NCBI GenBank assembly: GCA_026874595.1
Contig: JAPPUL010000082.1
Span: 310,001 to 374,000 of the forward strand
Direction of reading: 5' to 3'
Source: Sipunculus nudus
Taxonomy: Eukaryota > Annelida > Sipuncula > Golfingiida > Sipunculidae
Length of the DNA: 64,000 bases
Below the pieces are notes generated by a model. That model saw nothing but the letters and a program-made list of their open reading frames with translations, had not been told where the DNA came from and searched no databases. The position numbers were made by a program, and so were the translations under genes. How positions within the stretch are numbered: position 1 is the stretch's first letter; each line of letters begins with the position of its first letter. Positions 45,861-56,880 of the stretch are shown here, piece after piece.

Positions 45861-45963
45861 GAAGAAAGGGTAGAGGAGCGTATAGCGGAGCTTTTGGAAT
45901 ACGGAGCTTTTGGAATAATGAAGATTAATAATAAATATATGGTTGAAATGGGATGATTGGACA

Positions 45964-46437
45964 ATGAGCAGACAAAAGAAAGTGTTAAAAAAACGTGCTG
46001 AGGCAGCTGACCCTGTGTATAACAATTTGTTAATAAGCAAGTTGATAAATAAAGTTATGCTTGGGGGAAAAAAGAGTTTGTCTGAACGGATAGTGTATAA
46101 AGCGCTTGGAGAGGCAGCGGAGAAGGTTAATATGGGCGAGCTTGATTTTTTCAATAAAGTGCTTGAAAATGCCCGGCCGCAAATAGAGGTAAAGCCTCGG
46201 AAGATAGGAGGGGCAACTTATCAAGTACCTGTTGAGGTACGTCCTGCGCGTCAGGATTCGCTTGCAATAAGGTGGCTAGTTGCGATGGCGCGAGGTCGAG
46301 CAGAGCACAGTATGGCAAGCAAGCTTGCAAACGAGATGTTAGACGTATATAATAAGGCTGGGAAGACGATACGCAAGAAAGAAGAGGCGCACAAGACGGC
46401 AGAAGCAAATAAAGCATTTGCCCATTTCAAATGGTAG
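45964..46437 (+). CDS. rpsG: Ribosomal protein uS7
   Basis: 157 residues from ATG 45964; the open frame begins at 45943, but 'MSRQKKV' is the usual N-terminus and TTGGAC precedes it. It organises the 16S 3' domain and contacts E-site tRNA. 'GGATYQVPVEVRPARQDSLAIRWL' and 'MASKLANEMLDVYN' are typical. It lies between rpsL and fusA as in most bacteria. Confidence 0.96.
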   Translation: MSRQKKVLKKRAEAADPVYNNLLISKLINKVMLGGKKSLSERIVYKALGEAAEKVNMGELDFFNKVLENARPQIEVKPRKIGGATYQVPVEVRPARQDSLAIRWLVAMARGRAEHSMASKLANEMLDVYNKAGKTIRKKEEAHKTAEANKAFAHFKW

Positions 46438-46623
46438 GAGTGCAGGAGAGGTGGCAGGACAAGGGAAGTGGGGTTCAAGAGAGTTATCATTATCTGTTTG
46501 AAGGCGGATATTGGCAGGGTAATTAAGGGAAATAAAATATAAGATTAATAGAGTAGATGAAGCTATGGGTGAGACTATGGGCGAGACTAAAGAGAAGAGT
46601 AAGCATCAAATTAGGAGGACAGA

Positions 46624-48705
46624 GTGTCAAGGGAATTCCCGCTTGAAAAAACTAGAAATATAGGTATAATGGCGCATATAGATGCAGGGAAGACAACAAC
46701 AACAGAGCGAATATTGTATTATACAGGCAAAACACATAAGATAGGGGAGGTGCATGACGGGGCGGCAGAAATGGACTGGATGGAACAAGAGAAGGAGCGT
46801 GGAATAACGATAACGAGCGCGGCTACAACGTGTGTGTGGGGTGAACATAGGATAAATATAATAGACACGCCAGGCCATGTGGACTTTACAGTGGAAGTGG
46901 AGAGGTCTTTGCGAGTGTTAGATAGTTCTGTAGCGGTATTTGATGCGGTAAGCGGTGTTGAGCCACAAAGTGAGACAGTATGGAGGCAGGCAAATAATTA
47001 TTCTATACCTCGTCTTGTGTTTATAAATAAGATGGACCGTGTGGGGGCGAATTATTTTGCATCGATAGAATCGATTAAAGAAAAGCTTGGAGCAACGGTT
47101 GTGCCGATCCAGCTTCCGATAGGCGTTGAGAGTAACTTTAAAGGAATAATAGATTTAATAAGGCTTAAGGGTCTTTTGTGGGAGAGTGAGGATCTGGGTG
47201 CGAATTATAAAGAGGTATCGCTTGAGGAATTAGATGTTGATATGAGCGAGATAGAAGAGTATAGGCAAAATATTTTGGAGGCAATAAGCGAGCTTGACGA
47301 TGAAGTTATGGATAAATATCTTGAAGGGAAGGAGATAGGCGAGGAGGAAATAATTAGGTTGCTGCGTAAGGGTACAATAGGCACACATTTTTTCCCTGTT
47401 TTGTGCGGGACAGCGTTCAAGAATAAAGGAGTCCAGCCGCTGCTTGATGCAGTGATATCATATTTGCCCTCACCAATTGACGTACCTGCAATTAAAGGGC
47501 TTTTGCCAAACGGGCAGGAGGCAGAGCGGCAATCAGATGATAAGGAATCGTTTTCAGCTTTGGCGTTTAAAATAATGAGTGATCCCTATGTTGGGAAGCT
47601 CACGTTTTTCAGGGTATACTCAGGAACTCTTAAATCGGGTTCGTATGTAAAAAACAGCGTTAAGGACAGGAGGGAGAGGGTAGGACGAATACTTATGATG
47701 CACGCAAATCGTAGAGAGGAGGCGGCTGTGGTATATTCAGGAGATATAGCGGCGGCGGTAGGGCTTAAAGATACAACAACAGGAGACACATTATGCGACG
47801 AAGGGGATCCGATAGTACTTGAGGCGATGTCGTTTCCAGAGCCTGTAATATCGGTTGCAGTGGAGCCGAAGACACGAGATGACAATGACAAGATGTCAAT
47901 AGCCTTACAAAGGCTTGCAGAAGAGGATCCTACATTCAAAGTGCGTACAGATGAAGAGAGTGGTCAGACAATAATATCGGGGATGGGAGAATTGCACTTG
48001 GAGATAATAGTAGATAGGATGCTAAGAGAGTTCAAGGTTGCAGCAAACATAGGCAAGCCCCAAGTTGCGTATAGAGAAACGATAACAAGCTCAACTGAGG
48101 TTGAGGGTAAATATATAAAGCAAAGCGGTGGACGTGGACAATATGGGCATGTAATGTTAAAGATAGAGCCATCAGGTATAGGGAAGGGTTTTGTGTTTGA
48201 AAATAGTGTTGTAGGGGGTCGTGTACCGAAGGAATATATACCTGCGGTTGAGAAGGGGGTATTGGAGGCTATGAATATGGGAGTGCTTGCAGGATATCCG
48301 GTAGTAGATATAAAGGTAAATATATATGATGGGTCATATCATGATGTAGATTCAAACGAGATGGCGTTTAAGGTAGCAGGTTCAATTGCGTTGAAGGATG
48401 GAGTTATGAAATGTTCACCTGTGATACTTGAGCCGATAATGTCGTTACAGGTGGTATCTCCGGAGGATTATATGGGGGATGTCATAGGAGATATAAGTTC
48501 GAGGAGGGGGAAGGTGGTAGGAATAGACGATAAAAGCGGTAGTAAGATTATAAATGCAGAAATTCCTTTAGCAGAGATGTTTGGTTATGCAACAGACTTG
48601 CGATCAAAGACGCAAGGGCGAGCAAATTACAGTATGCAGTATTCTCATTATGCTCAACTGCCAAAAAGCATGGCAGAAGAGGCAATAGAGAAGGCAAAGA
48701 GTTAG
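46624..48705 (+). CDS. fusA: Elongation factor G
   Basis: 693 residues, full length. GTPase motifs: '[15 protein letters not shown]' (G1), '[16 protein letters not shown]' (G3), '[10 protein letters not shown]' (G4). It catalyses translocation on the ribosome. The start is GTG at 46624 with a near-perfect TTAGGAGGA upstream. Domain IV loop '[16 protein letters not shown]' is present. A usual single-copy-type EF-G; no sign of the spd or mitochondrial-like second form. Confidence 0.97.
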   Translation: MSREFPLEKTRNIGIMAHIDAGKTTTTERILYYTGKTHKIGEVHDGAAEMDWMEQEKERGITITSAATTCVWGEHRINIIDTPGHVDFTVEVERSLRVLDSSVAVFDAVSGVEPQSETVWRQANNYSIPRLVFINKMDRVGANYFASIESIKEKLGATVVPIQLPIGVESNFKGIIDLIRLKGLLWESEDLGANYKEVSLEELDVDMSEIEEYRQNILEAISELDDEVMDKYLEGKEIGEEEIIRLLRKGTIGTHFFPVLCGTAFKNKGVQPLLDAVISYLPSPIDVPAIKGLLPNGQEAERQSDDKESFSALAFKIMSDPYVGKLTFFRVYSGTLKSGSYVKNSVKDRRERVGRILMMHANRREEAAVVYSGDIAAAVGLKDTTTGDTLCDEGDPIVLEAMSFPEPVISVAVEPKTRDDNDKMSIALQRLAEEDPTFKVRTDEESGQTIISGMGELHLEIIVDRMLREFKVAANIGKPQVAYRETITSSTEVEGKYIKQSGGRGQYGHVMLKIEPSGIGKGFVFENSVVGGRVPKEYIPAVEKGVLEAMNMGVLAGYPVVDIKVNIYDGSYHDVDSNEMAFKVAGSIALKDGVMKCSPVILEPIMSLQVVSPEDYMGDVIGDISSRRGKVVGIDDKSGSKIINAEIPLAEMFGYATDLRSKTQGRANYSMQYSHYAQLPKSMAEEAIEKAKS

Positions 48706-48820
48706 TGTTTGAGTGAAATTATAAGACGGTGCAGATGATTGGCAGATGGATGAATAATAATTAAAGATAAAAAAAACAAAAATATAAATATGTATTTATA
48801 TGGAGGCCTAGAGGATAAAA

Positions 48821-50026
48821 ATGGCTAAAGAAAAGTTTGAGAGGACAAAACCACATGTTAATGTGGGAACGATAGGACATGTTGACCATGGTAAGACAAC
48901 TCTTACTGCGGCAATAACGCAAATATCTGCCCTATTAGGAATGGCAGATGCAAAGAAATTTGATGAGATAGATAATGCGCCTGAGGAGAAGGCAAGGGGA
49001 ATAACCATAGCAACACAGCATGTAGAGTACGAAACAGCTAACAGACACTACGCCCACGTAGACTGCCCAGGGCATGCAGATTATGTAAAAAACATGATAA
49101 CGGGAGCAGCCCAAATGGATGGTGCGATATTGGTAGTTAGTGCAGCAGATGGGCCTATGCCGCAAACGCGAGAACATATACTTTTGGCAAGGCAGGTAGG
49201 GGTACCGTCAATAGTGGTATTTTTGAATAAAGTAGATATGGTAGATGATCCTGAGCTAATAGAGCTAATAGAGGAGGAGGTGAGAGATCTTTTAAAGGAG
49301 TATAGCTTTCCTGGGGATGAGATACCTATAATACGTGGTTCGGCAAAGAAAGCGCTTGATGCGTGTATGGAAGGGAAGGGTGTAGACGATGAAGCCTATG
49401 GTCCAATAAAAGAGCTTCTGGCTAAAGTAGATGAATATATCCCTCTTCCCGAGCGAGCAATAGATAAAGCGTTTTTAATGCCGGTTGAGGATGTTTTTAG
49501 TATAACGGGACGAGGGACGGTTGCAACTGGACGAATTGAGCAAGGTAAGATAAAGGTGGGCGAGGAAGTTGAGATGGTAGGGATACGAGAGACAGGGAAG
49601 ACGACGGTGACAGGGGTTGAGATGTTTCGTAAGCTTTTGGACAGTGGAGAGGCAGGAGATAATGTAGGACTTTTGCTTCGAGGGATAGATAGGAAAGGGA
49701 TAGAGCGAGGTCAGGTTTTAGCGGCACCGGGCTCGATAACGCCACATAAGAAGTTCAAGGCACAAGTTTATATATTGACAAAAGATGAGGGGGGCCGTCA
49801 TACTCCATTTTTCAATGGTTATAGGCCACAGTTATATTTCAGGACAACAGACGTAACAGGTAATGTAACCTTAGATAAAGGTGTTGAGATGGTAATGCCT
49901 GGAGATAATGTGTCTCTTGAGGTTGAACTTATAAGCACAATAGCAATGGATCAGGGGTTAAAGTTTGCAATACGAGAAGGTGGGAGGACAGTGGGTGCAG
50001 GCACGGTGACAGAAGTTATAGCATAG
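48821..50026 (+). CDS. tuf: Elongation factor Tu
   Basis: 401 residues. G1 '[15 protein letters not shown]', G3 '[13 protein letters not shown]', G4 'NKVDMVDD'. Carries aminoacyl-tRNA to the ribosome. '[24 protein letters not shown]' and the C-terminal '[19 protein letters not shown]' are typical. ATG is preceded by GGAGGCCTAGAGGATAAAA. It follows fusA by 115 bases. Confidence 0.97.
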   Translation: MAKEKFERTKPHVNVGTIGHVDHGKTTLTAAITQISALLGMADAKKFDEIDNAPEEKARGITIATQHVEYETANRHYAHVDCPGHADYVKNMITGAAQMDGAILVVSAADGPMPQTREHILLARQVGVPSIVVFLNKVDMVDDPELIELIEEEVRDLLKEYSFPGDEIPIIRGSAKKALDACMEGKGVDDEAYGPIKELLAKVDEYIPLPERAIDKAFLMPVEDVFSITGRGTVATGRIEQGKIKVGEEVEMVGIRETGKTTVTGVEMFRKLLDSGEAGDNVGLLLRGIDRKGIERGQVLAAPGSITPHKKFKAQVYILTKDEGGRHTPFFNGYRPQLYFRTTDVTGNVTLDKGVEMVMPGDNVSLEVELISTIAMDQGLKFAIREGGRTVGAGTVTEVIA

Positions 50027-50113
50027 TGTTAAGACTTTACAAAACGAAGTAAATATGTAAGACGAAGTAAATAGGCAAAACAAGGAAAATAGGGAAAACG
50101 GGGATAAAGCGGA

Positions 50114-50419
50114 ATGAGTCAAAAGATACGGGTAAGGTTAAAGAGTTTTGACGGACGATTAGTAGACAAGTCGGCAAAAACGATAGCGCAGACGGTAAGA
50201 CGTATAGGTGCAGTTATATCGGGTCCTATACCTTTGCCAACAAAGATAAACAAGTATACAGTGCTGCGATCGCCGCATGTAAACAAAGAATCGCGAGAGC
50301 AGTTTGAAATGCGTACACATAAGCGGCTTATAGATATCCATAATCCAACAAACGAGACGATAGAAGCGTTAACAAGGCTTGAGATACCGGCAGGAGTGGA
50401 TGTTGAGATTAACCAGTAA
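50114..50419 (+). CDS. rpsJ: Ribosomal protein uS10
   Basis: 101 residues. '[22 protein letters not shown]' and '[20 protein letters not shown]' are the usual signature. 30S head protein that also binds NusB in antitermination. First gene of the S10 series and 87 bases after tuf. Confidence 0.96.
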   Translation: MSQKIRVRLKSFDGRLVDKSAKTIAQTVRRIGAVISGPIPLPTKINKYTVLRSPHVNKESREQFEMRTHKRLIDIHNPTNETIEALTRLEIPAGVDVEINQ

Positions 50420-50460
50420 AGGTATTGGCGGATATAGAATAAAAAGGGAGGAATTTGTGG

Positions 50461-51105
50461 ATGACTAAAAATAAAAATAGAATGTGTTTAATAGGTCGCA
50501 AGCTTGGAATGAATCAGATATTTGACGATAAGGATAATCTTGTTGCCGTAACGGTAGTAGAAGCAGGGCCCTGCACGGTGCTGTATAAGAAGGGCTATAA
50601 GAAAGGAGTTAACGTTGCGCTTGGATACGAGGATAAGTTTAAGGGGATAACTGAAGCAAAAAAGGTTTTTTGGGATAAGCTTGAGGTATATCCGAAGTCA
50701 TTTATAAAGGAGTTTGCATGTGGGGATGCATTTGGGGAGAACGAAGTTGGGACAATTGTAAAGGCAGATATTTTTGCGATTGGAGATTACGTTGATGTTC
50801 AGTCAAAGACGAAAGGACGAGGGTTTCAGGGGGTCATAAAGCGGCATAATTTTAGTCGCGGTCCTGAGACGCACGGGTCAAGATATCATAGAAGGCCTGG
50901 CTCAATGGGAGCATGTGCAGATCCGTCAAGAGTATTTAAAGGCAAAAAGTTGCCTGGGCGTATGGGGAACGTTGCACGTACAGTACAAAATTTAAAGGTT
51001 CTTAGAGTTGATGCAGATAAAAATATACTAATTGTAAAAGGAGCTATCCCCGGCCCGTCAAATGGGCTAGTATACATAAAAAGCGCAGTAAAAAAGGGTA
51101 AATAG
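50461..51105 (+). CDS. rplC: Ribosomal protein uL3
   Basis: 214 residues from ATG 50461. A TTG at 50455 is in frame, but GGGAGG at 50446-50451 is correctly spaced only for the ATG. '[13 protein letters not shown]' opens the protein; the extended loop '[19 protein letters not shown]' reaches the peptidyl-transferase centre. Early 50S assembly protein. Confidence 0.96.
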   Translation: MTKNKNRMCLIGRKLGMNQIFDDKDNLVAVTVVEAGPCTVLYKKGYKKGVNVALGYEDKFKGITEAKKVFWDKLEVYPKSFIKEFACGDAFGENEVGTIVKADIFAIGDYVDVQSKTKGRGFQGVIKRHNFSRGPETHGSRYHRRPGSMGACADPSRVFKGKKLPGRMGNVARTVQNLKVLRVDADKNILIVKGAIPGPSNGLVYIKSAVKKGK

Positions 51106-51203
51106 CAAGGCTAAATAGCGTAGCTAAAGTATCGTAGTGAAAGGTTATAGACGGACAAATTAAAAAGATTAAATAATATTGTATAAAATAAAGAGAGCAA
51201 ATC

Positions 51204-52034
51204 ATGGGTGACAAAGGGGACAAAGGGAGCAAAGGGAGCAAAGCGACAGGCACAGGGGCAGAAGGAGGGAGAGGAGGGAAGAGAGGAGAGGGGGAGGTGG
51301 GAGATAAGGAGAAATCTCATACTGAAGAGCGGAAGGGAGCAGATGGGGGTGGTGCAGTTGTAAAAGAGCTTGAGGTAGTGGGAGCAGATGGTTCTGGAGT
51401 TGAGAAGTTGAAGCCAAGTGGGAAATTATTCGCTACCGAGCCAAATATTGCGGTACTGGAGCAGGCAATACATAACGAACGTGCAAATAGGCGTCTTGGC
51501 ACAGCCTGTACAAAAGAGCGAGGGTATGTGCGTGGTAGTACAAGGAAGCCGTGGAAGCAGAAGGGGACAGGGCGGGCGCGTGCAGGTTCTGTCAAAAGTC
51601 CTATATGGCGTGGTGGCGGGGTAACATTTGGGCCGTTGCCAAGAGATTATAGTTACCGATTGCCTAAGAAGGTAAAAAGGCTTTCGATAGTGTCGGTATT
51701 AAATAAGAGGCTTATGGAAGGAAGGCTACGTGTGGCACAAGAGCTAAATATTAGTGGGAAAAGCAAAGAGGCTTGCAAAGTGTTATACGACATGAGCTTG
51801 TTGAAGAAAGAGGGTGGAGAGCGTAAAGGAGCTGGCTTAAAGAAGAGCTTAAGAGGCTATAGGCTGCTTGTGATAACAGGCGATGAAAACGCTAAATTAA
51901 AGCGAAGTACAAAGAATATCCCTTGGGTAAAGTACTTAATTTATAAAAGACTAAACGTTCTTGACATATTTTATGCACATGAAGTACTTATTGAAAAACG
52001 AGCTTTAGAAGAGCTTGAAAAGATGTATAAATAG
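51204..52034 (+). CDS. rplD: Ribosomal protein uL4 with low-complexity N-terminal extension
   Basis: 276 residues against ~205 normally. The first ~55 residues are Gly/Lys/Asp/Glu-rich ('GDKGDKGSKGSK'), encoded by 9-bp purine repeats. The uL4 core follows, with 'KPWKQKGTGRARAGS' and 'SPIWRGGGVTFGPLPRDY'. The core lines the exit tunnel and is needed for 50S assembly. No internal start with a ribosome site was found at the core boundary, so the extension is probably translated. Confidence 0.93.
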   Translation: MGDKGDKGSKGSKATGTGAEGGRGGKRGEGEVGDKEKSHTEERKGADGGGAVVKELEVVGADGSGVEKLKPSGKLFATEPNIAVLEQAIHNERANRRLGTACTKERGYVRGSTRKPWKQKGTGRARAGSVKSPIWRGGGVTFGPLPRDYSYRLPKKVKRLSIVSVLNKRLMEGRLRVAQELNISGKSKEACKVLYDMSLLKKEGGERKGAGLKKSLRGYRLLVITGDENAKLKRSTKNIPWVKYLIYKRLNVLDIFYAHEVLIEKRALEELEKMYK

Positions 52035-52072
52035 ATAATAAGAAATGGTAAAAAGGGGCTTGAAAGTAAGAT

Positions 52073-52357
52073 ATGGATGAAAATGCCTTAATAGTAAGGC
52101 CATTAATAACAGAGAAGAGTACGTTGTTAAGAGAGGGGAATAAATATTGCTTTGAGGTACATAAAAGTACGAATAAGATAATGTTAAAAAAGCTTTTTGA
52201 GAGTAAGTTTAATGTAAAAGTAATAAGCTGCAGCATAGTAAACAAGAAAGGTAAGAAGCGTCGCACGCGTTATGGAACAAGTTATGGTTCGGGTCATAAG
52301 AAAGCAATAATAACGCTCTTGGAAGGGCAGGCACTAGAATTTTACGAAGGGGTATAA
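52073..52357 (+). CDS. rplW: Ribosomal protein uL23
   Basis: 94 residues. 'IVRPLITEKSTLLREGNKYCFEV' is the family opening; 'KKGKKRRTRYGTSYGSGHKKAII' is the extended loop. Exit-site docking protein for trigger factor and SRP. Starts 38 bases after rplD, ahead of rplB, the usual order. Confidence 0.96.
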   Translation: MDENALIVRPLITEKSTLLREGNKYCFEVHKSTNKIMLKKLFESKFNVKVISCSIVNKKGKKRRTRYGTSYGSGHKKAIITLLEGQALEFYEGV

Positions 52358-52370
52358 AAGATAGATATAG

Positions 52371-53207
52371 ATGGGAATAAGAAAATTAAAACCAACAACA
52401 TCTTCCCAAAGATTTAAGAGCGTCTCAACTTTTGAAGAGCTAACTAAAGAAAAGCCTCTAAAAGGGCTTTCAAAGGGACTAAGCAAGAAAGCGGGGCGAG
52501 GAGCTAAGGGAAGAATAAGCGTTCGGAGGCGTGGGGGAGGACATAAAAGGAAATATCGGATAATAGATTTCCGAAGAGACAAATACAACAAAGAAGCAAA
52601 AGTTGCAAGTATAGAATACGATCCAAACCGAAACAGTCGTATAGCCTTGCTGCACTACAAAGATGGAGAAAAACGTTATATATTAGCTCCAGATAAGTTA
52701 AAAGTTGGGATGATAATTATGTCTGGAGCAGGAATAAAGGCAACAGTAGGTAATTCATTACCCTTAAAAGACATTCCACTTGGGACAATAGTGCATAATA
52801 TAGAATTATATCCAAAGAAAGGGGGCCAACTTGCAAGGTCAGCGGGAGCATATGCACAATTGTCAGCAAAAGAAGGAGATTACTGTAACCTAAAGTTACC
52901 CTCAGGCGAGGTAAGGCGAATATACAATATGTGTATGGCAACAGTAGGCCAGGTTGGTAATATAAATCATGAAAACATATCACTTGGGAAAGCAGGAAAG
53001 AGTCGCTGGCTTGGGAAACGTTCAAAGGTACGTGGTGTTGCAATGAATCCGGTAGATCATCCGCACGGAGGAGGTGAAGGTAAAACATCAGGTGGGCGTC
53101 ATCCTGTAAGTCCTTGGGGCAAGCCAACTAAAGGGTATAAAACAAGAAAGAAGAAAAAGGCATCAAATAGATTCATAGTGACTAAGCGCAAAAGTAAGAA
53201 AAAGTAG
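52371..53207 (+). CDS. rplB: Ribosomal protein uL2
   Basis: 278 residues. '[23 protein letters not shown]' and '[27 protein letters not shown]' (with the conserved His) are diagnostic. Needed for subunit joining and peptidyl transfer. Begins 13 bases after rplW, then is followed by a 168-base gap holding a 12-bp repeat. Confidence 0.97.
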   Translation: MGIRKLKPTTSSQRFKSVSTFEELTKEKPLKGLSKGLSKKAGRGAKGRISVRRRGGGHKRKYRIIDFRRDKYNKEAKVASIEYDPNRNSRIALLHYKDGEKRYILAPDKLKVGMIIMSGAGIKATVGNSLPLKDIPLGTIVHNIELYPKKGGQLARSAGAYAQLSAKEGDYCNLKLPSGEVRRIYNMCMATVGQVGNINHENISLGKAGKSRWLGKRSKVRGVAMNPVDHPHGGGEGKTSGGRHPVSPWGKPTKGYKTRKKKKASNRFIVTKRKSKKK

Positions 53208-53231
53208 AGAACTAAAATATGCTAAAGCTAA

Positions 53232-53279
53232 GAAAGTTAAATTGAAAGTTAAATTGAAAGTTAAATTGAAAGCTAAGTT
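53232..53279 (+). repeat. 12-bp tandem repeat between rplB and rpsS
   Basis: Three exact units of GAAAGTTAAATT and a fourth with two changes. This interrupts the normally tight rplB-rpsS junction. Confidence 0.9.
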
Positions 53280-53375
53280 AATATAGCTAGGGAATTAGAA
53301 AAATAAAGAAAAATAATTATATAATAAATTATATTTGAAAAATTATATTTGAATTAAAGAAGGTTTATAAAGAAT

Positions 53376-53651
53376 ATGGCAAGATCGCTAAAGAAGGGTC
53401 CATTTGTAAGTAAGAGTTTATATAAGAAAATCACAAATAGTCTTGGTGATGGTAAGAAAAAGCCGATTAAAACGTGGTCTCGAAGCTCAACAATAATCCC
53501 GGATATGATTGGGCACACAATAAACGTGTATAATGGAAAGAACTTTATACCTGTATTCATATCGGAAGGGCTTGTTGGGCATAAGCTTGGCGAGTTTGCA
53601 CCTACAAGAATATTTAAAAGTCATGGTGGGAGTAAGAAAGGAAGACTTTAA
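53376..53651 (+). CDS. rpsS: Ribosomal protein uS19
   Basis: 91 residues. '[18 protein letters not shown]' and '[27 protein letters not shown]' are typical. Partner of uS13 in the 30S head. ATG with GAAGGTTT upstream. Confidence 0.96.
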   Translation: MARSLKKGPFVSKSLYKKITNSLGDGKKKPIKTWSRSSTIIPDMIGHTINVYNGKNFIPVFISEGLVGHKLGEFAPTRIFKSHGGSKKGRL

Positions 53652-53839
53652 AAAAAGGGGCTTAAGTCGTGGAGTGCATAAAAAGATGCGGTTAAAGCAT
53701 ATGTATATTAAAGCATATATATATATAAAGGAAAAGGTTAGAAAAAGCCTAGTATGAAATATAGTTTAGTATGAAATATAATCATGAATTATAATATATA
53801 TCTAAATAAGATAATAAGATGAAACGGAGTAATTTAGAA

Positions 53840-54199
53840 ATGGAAGGGCATGCAACATCTAAATACAATAGAATATCAGTAAAGAAATTAAAGCGAGTAT
53901 CAAAAGGCTTTTATGGGATGGAATATGAGAAAGCGATAAGAATACTTGAGCATTTGCCACAGAAGGGAGCGTATTTGCTAAGAAAGACCTTAAAGAGCGC
54001 GGCATCTAATTTAATAAATCAAGGTGGAGTACAAGTTAAAGAGAAAGACTTTGTGATAAAAAAGATAATCTTAAATCAGGGTACAATGCTAAAGAGAGTG
54101 CGGCCCCGAGCTCGCGGGAGAGCGGATAGAATATGCAAGCCAACGAGTCATATAAAAGTTGTTTTGTGGTCGGGGCAAGAAGAGGAAGAAAATGAATAA
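53840..54199 (+). CDS. rplV: Ribosomal protein uL22
   Basis: 119 residues from ATG 53840, chosen because GGAG at 53826-53829 is correctly spaced; an in-frame ATG at 53819 has no ribosome site and would add seven residues. 'RISVKKLKRVSKGFYGMEYEKAIRIL' and the tunnel loop 'LKRVRPRARGRADRICKPTSH' identify it. The C-terminus is acidic (EEEENE). Confidence 0.93.
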   Translation: MEGHATSKYNRISVKKLKRVSKGFYGMEYEKAIRILEHLPQKGAYLLRKTLKSAASNLINQGGVQVKEKDFVIKKIILNQGTMLKRVRPRARGRADRICKPTSHIKVVLWSGQEEEENE

Positions 54200-54218
54200 A
54201 TATGAGGTAAAAGAATAA

Positions 54219-54899
54219 ATGGGACAAAAAGTAAACCCTATAGGGATACGGCTTGGTATTATTCGCACATGGAATTCAAAATGGTACATGAAGGAGAATT
54301 ATGGAGATAATCTGCTTGAAGATCTTGCAATACGCAGGCACATAAACAAAAGTCTTTCTAAGGCAGAGATAGGGAAAGTGGAGATAATACGCTATCCTGA
54401 GAAGATAAATATAAACATATTGACAGCTCGCCCTGGGCTTATAATAGGAAAGAAAGGAAGTGATATAGAGACCTTAAAAAAGGCGCTTACAAAGTACACA
54501 AAGAAAAGTATCCATTTAAGTATAATAGAGCTTAGGAATACGAATCTGAATGCTAAGTTAGTCGCAGAACAAGTAGCCCGACAAATAGAAGGGCGATCAT
54601 CTCACAAACGTGCTATGAAGCAGTCAATTCAAAATACGATGAAAGCAGGAGCAAAAGGAATAAAGATACTGGTATCTGGACGACTTGGGGGAGCGGAGAT
54701 GGCTCGAAAGGAGCTTTACAAAGAAGGACGTATTCCCTTGCATACATTCAGGGCCGATATAGATTATAGTTTTGCAGAAAGTCTAACGAAGTTTGGAAAG
54801 ATAGGTGTTAAGGTCTGGATTTATAAAGGTGATATACTAAGTCAAAAAGATAAAGAATGGAGTAGCACTGATGTTGATGCCAAAAAAAACAAAGTTTAG
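54219..54899 (+). CDS. rpsC: Ribosomal protein uS3
   Basis: 226 residues. '[22 protein letters not shown]' at the N-terminus and a KH domain with '[14 protein letters not shown]' (GxxG). '[17 protein letters not shown]' marks the C-domain. mRNA entry-tunnel protein. Its 3' end overlaps rplP by 29 bases, so the two are coupled. Confidence 0.97.
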   Translation: MGQKVNPIGIRLGIIRTWNSKWYMKENYGDNLLEDLAIRRHINKSLSKAEIGKVEIIRYPEKININILTARPGLIIGKKGSDIETLKKALTKYTKKSIHLSIIELRNTNLNAKLVAEQVARQIEGRSSHKRAMKQSIQNTMKAGAKGIKILVSGRLGGAEMARKELYKEGRIPLHTFRADIDYSFAESLTKFGKIGVKVWIYKGDILSQKDKEWSSTDVDAKKNKV

Positions 54900-55278
54900 A
54901 AAGCGCCAGCGTGGCCGATTAAAGGGGATGGCAAATAGAGGCAATAGTATAGATTTTGGAGAACATGCATTGTATGCAACGGAGCCTGGAGTGATAACAA
55001 ATAGGCAGATAGAGGCATGTCGAGTGTCGATATCTCGTCATATAAAGCGTGGTGGTAAAATCTATTTAAGAATATTCCCAGATTTCCCCTATACGAAAAA
55101 GCCTGCTGAGACGCGTATGGGAAAGGGAAAAGGGAATCCTGAGATGTGGGTTTCAAAGGTACGTCCTGGGCGCATATTGTTTGAAATAGCTGGAGCAGAC
55201 AAGGAAACGGCAATGGGTGCTATGAGACTTGCTGCATACAAGCTGCCTGTAAAAACAAAGTTCATAAGCAAGCTCTAA
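54871..55278 (+). CDS. rplP: Ribosomal protein uL16
   Basis: 135 residues. The start '[16 protein letters not shown]' is the family N-terminus, with GGAG eight bases upstream and inside rpsC. '[20 protein letters not shown]' and '[12 protein letters not shown]' are typical. A-site tRNA contact of the 50S subunit. Confidence 0.96.
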   Translation: MLMPKKTKFRKRQRGRLKGMANRGNSIDFGEHALYATEPGVITNRQIEACRVSISRHIKRGGKIYLRIFPDFPYTKKPAETRMGKGKGNPEMWVSKVRPGRILFEIAGADKETAMGAMRLAAYKLPVKTKFISKL

Positions 55279-55307
55279 ATATTGTATTATAAATTGGAAA
55301 AGAAGAG

Positions 55308-55520
55308 ATGAAGATATCGGAATTAAAAGACAAGACAATAGCAGAACTAAATACCTTACATAAGGACTTAACAGAAGAATATAGAAATCTTCGGTTTCAA
55401 TTAGTACTAGGAGCGGTTTCCAATGTGTCAAGGCAGCGGGAAACAAAGCGAAATATAGCACAAGTCAAAACATTATTGAGAGAGTACGAGCTTGGGCTAA
55501 GAGAAAAGAAGCAAGATTAA
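55308..55520 (+). CDS. rpmC: Ribosomal protein uL29
   Basis: 70 residues. 'MKISELKDKTIAELNT' and 'LRFQLVLGAVSNVSRQRETKRNIAQVKTLL' identify it. Located beside the exit tunnel with uL23. Starts 29 bases after rplP. Confidence 0.95.
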   Translation: MKISELKDKTIAELNTLHKDLTEEYRNLRFQLVLGAVSNVSRQRETKRNIAQVKTLLREYELGLREKKQD

Positions 55521-55562
55521 GAGAAAAGGTTCTAAATACTTAAAATACAGAGGGAATAATAG

Positions 55563-56036
55563 ATGAAAGAGTCCAAAGAAGAACAAAATGCAGAGGGGGG
55601 AAGTTCAGTTGAAGAGAGGGGTGAAGAGATGATAGAAGATACAGGAGTAGTTAAAAACCTAGTTAAAAAGCATCCTGGGGGAGATAAAGAAGGGGAAAGA
55701 GGAGGGGAGTCTTCGCTAAAAGAAAGCAAGGCTGATGCGGAGAAGAGAGAAGAGAACGTTAGTGTTATAGAAAAGCTAACTCATCAAGCGAGGCATAAAA
55801 AGACACTCACAGGGAAAGTGGTAAGCGACAAGATGGACAAGACAGTGGTTGTGGAGGTAGAGCGTCTAATTAAGCATTCTATATACAAAAAATATATAAA
55901 GCGTAGCCGTAGATTGAAGGCACATGACAAGCTAAACAAAGCAAAAGTGGGAGAGGTAGTAAAGATAGTGGAATGCAGGCCCTACAGTAAAGAAAAGTCA
56001 TTTCGTATACTTGAGACAGGAAAAGATAAAGGCTAA
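55563..56036 (+). CDS. rpsQ: Ribosomal protein uS17 with long N-terminal extension
   Basis: 157 residues, nearly twice the usual ~85. Residues 1-~75 are Glu/Lys/Gly-rich and likely disordered. The core begins at '[25 protein letters not shown]' and keeps '[28 protein letters not shown]'. The ATG at 55563 has a well-spaced GAGGG, so the extension is probably made. No comparable extension is known to me for uS17. Confidence 0.94.
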   Translation: MKESKEEQNAEGGSSVEERGEEMIEDTGVVKNLVKKHPGGDKEGERGGESSLKESKADAEKREENVSVIEKLTHQARHKKTLTGKVVSDKMDKTVVVEVERLIKHSIYKKYIKRSRRLKAHDKLNKAKVGEVVKIVECRPYSKEKSFRILETGKDKG

Positions 56037-56047
56037 GGATAAACTAA

Positions 56048-56416
56048 ATGATACAAGCAGAGACAATATTGCAAGTTGCTGATAACAGTGGTGCTAAAAA
56101 GATTCAATGTATAAAGGTGCTTGGGAGTTCCAAAAAGCGATATGCCCGAGTTGGAGACATAGTGGTTGCAAGCGTAAAGGTTGCCTCCCCCAACATGGGT
56201 GTGAAAAAGAAGAATGTGATACGTGCGGTAATAGTAAGAACAAAGCGAGCAATAAACAGAAAAGACGGAACAACACTTAGATTTGATAATAATGCGGCAG
56301 TAATAATAGATAATAAAAACAATCCTCGGGGGACTAGGATATTTGGGCCTGTAGCCCGAGAGCTTCGAGATAAAGATTTCATGAAGATAATATCGCTTGC
56401 GCCTGAAGTTATCTAG
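56048..56416 (+). CDS. rplN: Ribosomal protein uL14
   Basis: 122 residues. '[26 protein letters not shown]' and '[30 protein letters not shown]' are diagnostic. Interface protein that binds RsfS. Begins 11 bases after rpsQ. Confidence 0.97.
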   Translation: MIQAETILQVADNSGAKKIQCIKVLGSSKKRYARVGDIVVASVKVASPNMGVKKKNVIRAVIVRTKRAINRKDGTTLRFDNNAAVIIDNKNNPRGTRIFGPVARELRDKDFMKIISLAPEVI

Positions 56417-56458
56417 GGGCTTAGGATAGCAAAGGGAATAGCAAAGGGAATAAAAGTT

Positions 56459-56830
56459 ATGAAAAAAAGACAAGAGAATAAAGGGAAAGCGGCAAAAGGC
56501 AAGGTGCAGATAAAATACAAGCTGCGAGTAGATGACGAAGTGGTGGTACTAACTGGCCGTGATATGGGCAAGACAGGCAAGATAGAACATATAAATAAGA
56601 AACAAGGGAAAGTAAAGCTGCCCTCGATAAACATGGTAAAGAAGCACCGTAAGGCAAATCAGGAGAAACAGACAGGGGAGATAGTAGAAATATCGTCATA
56701 TATAGATATATCAAATGTAATGTTGCTTTGTCCAAGTTGTAAAAAAGGTGTTCGGGTAAAAATAAAACAAGAAAATGGCAAACGTAAACGTCACTGTCAC
56801 AAATGTGATCGAAATTTAGATAAGAGCTAG
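56459..56830 (+). CDS. rplX: Ribosomal protein uL24
   Basis: 123 residues. KOW segment 'DDEVVVLTGRDMGKTGKIEHIN'. The C-terminus carries a zinc-ribbon-like pair, CPSC and CHKC, as in many bacterial uL24. Assembly initiator of the 50S subunit. Starts 42 bases after rplN. Confidence 0.95.
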   Translation: MKKRQENKGKAAKGKVQIKYKLRVDDEVVVLTGRDMGKTGKIEHINKKQGKVKLPSINMVKKHRKANQEKQTGEIVEISSYIDISNVMLLCPSCKKGVRVKIKQENGKRKRHCHKCDRNLDKS

Positions 56831-56880
56831 GTACATGTTCTTTAGCAATAGTAAAGTGATAAGTATATAAGAGGGAAATA

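Noticed and set aside
51111-51595. Minus-strand ORFs opposite rplD
   Set aside because: Shadow of the purine-rich rplD leader; repetitive Pro/Leu composition.
53533-53757. ORF overlapping rpsS in another frame
   Set aside because: Overlaps a certain ribosomal gene and has no family resemblance.
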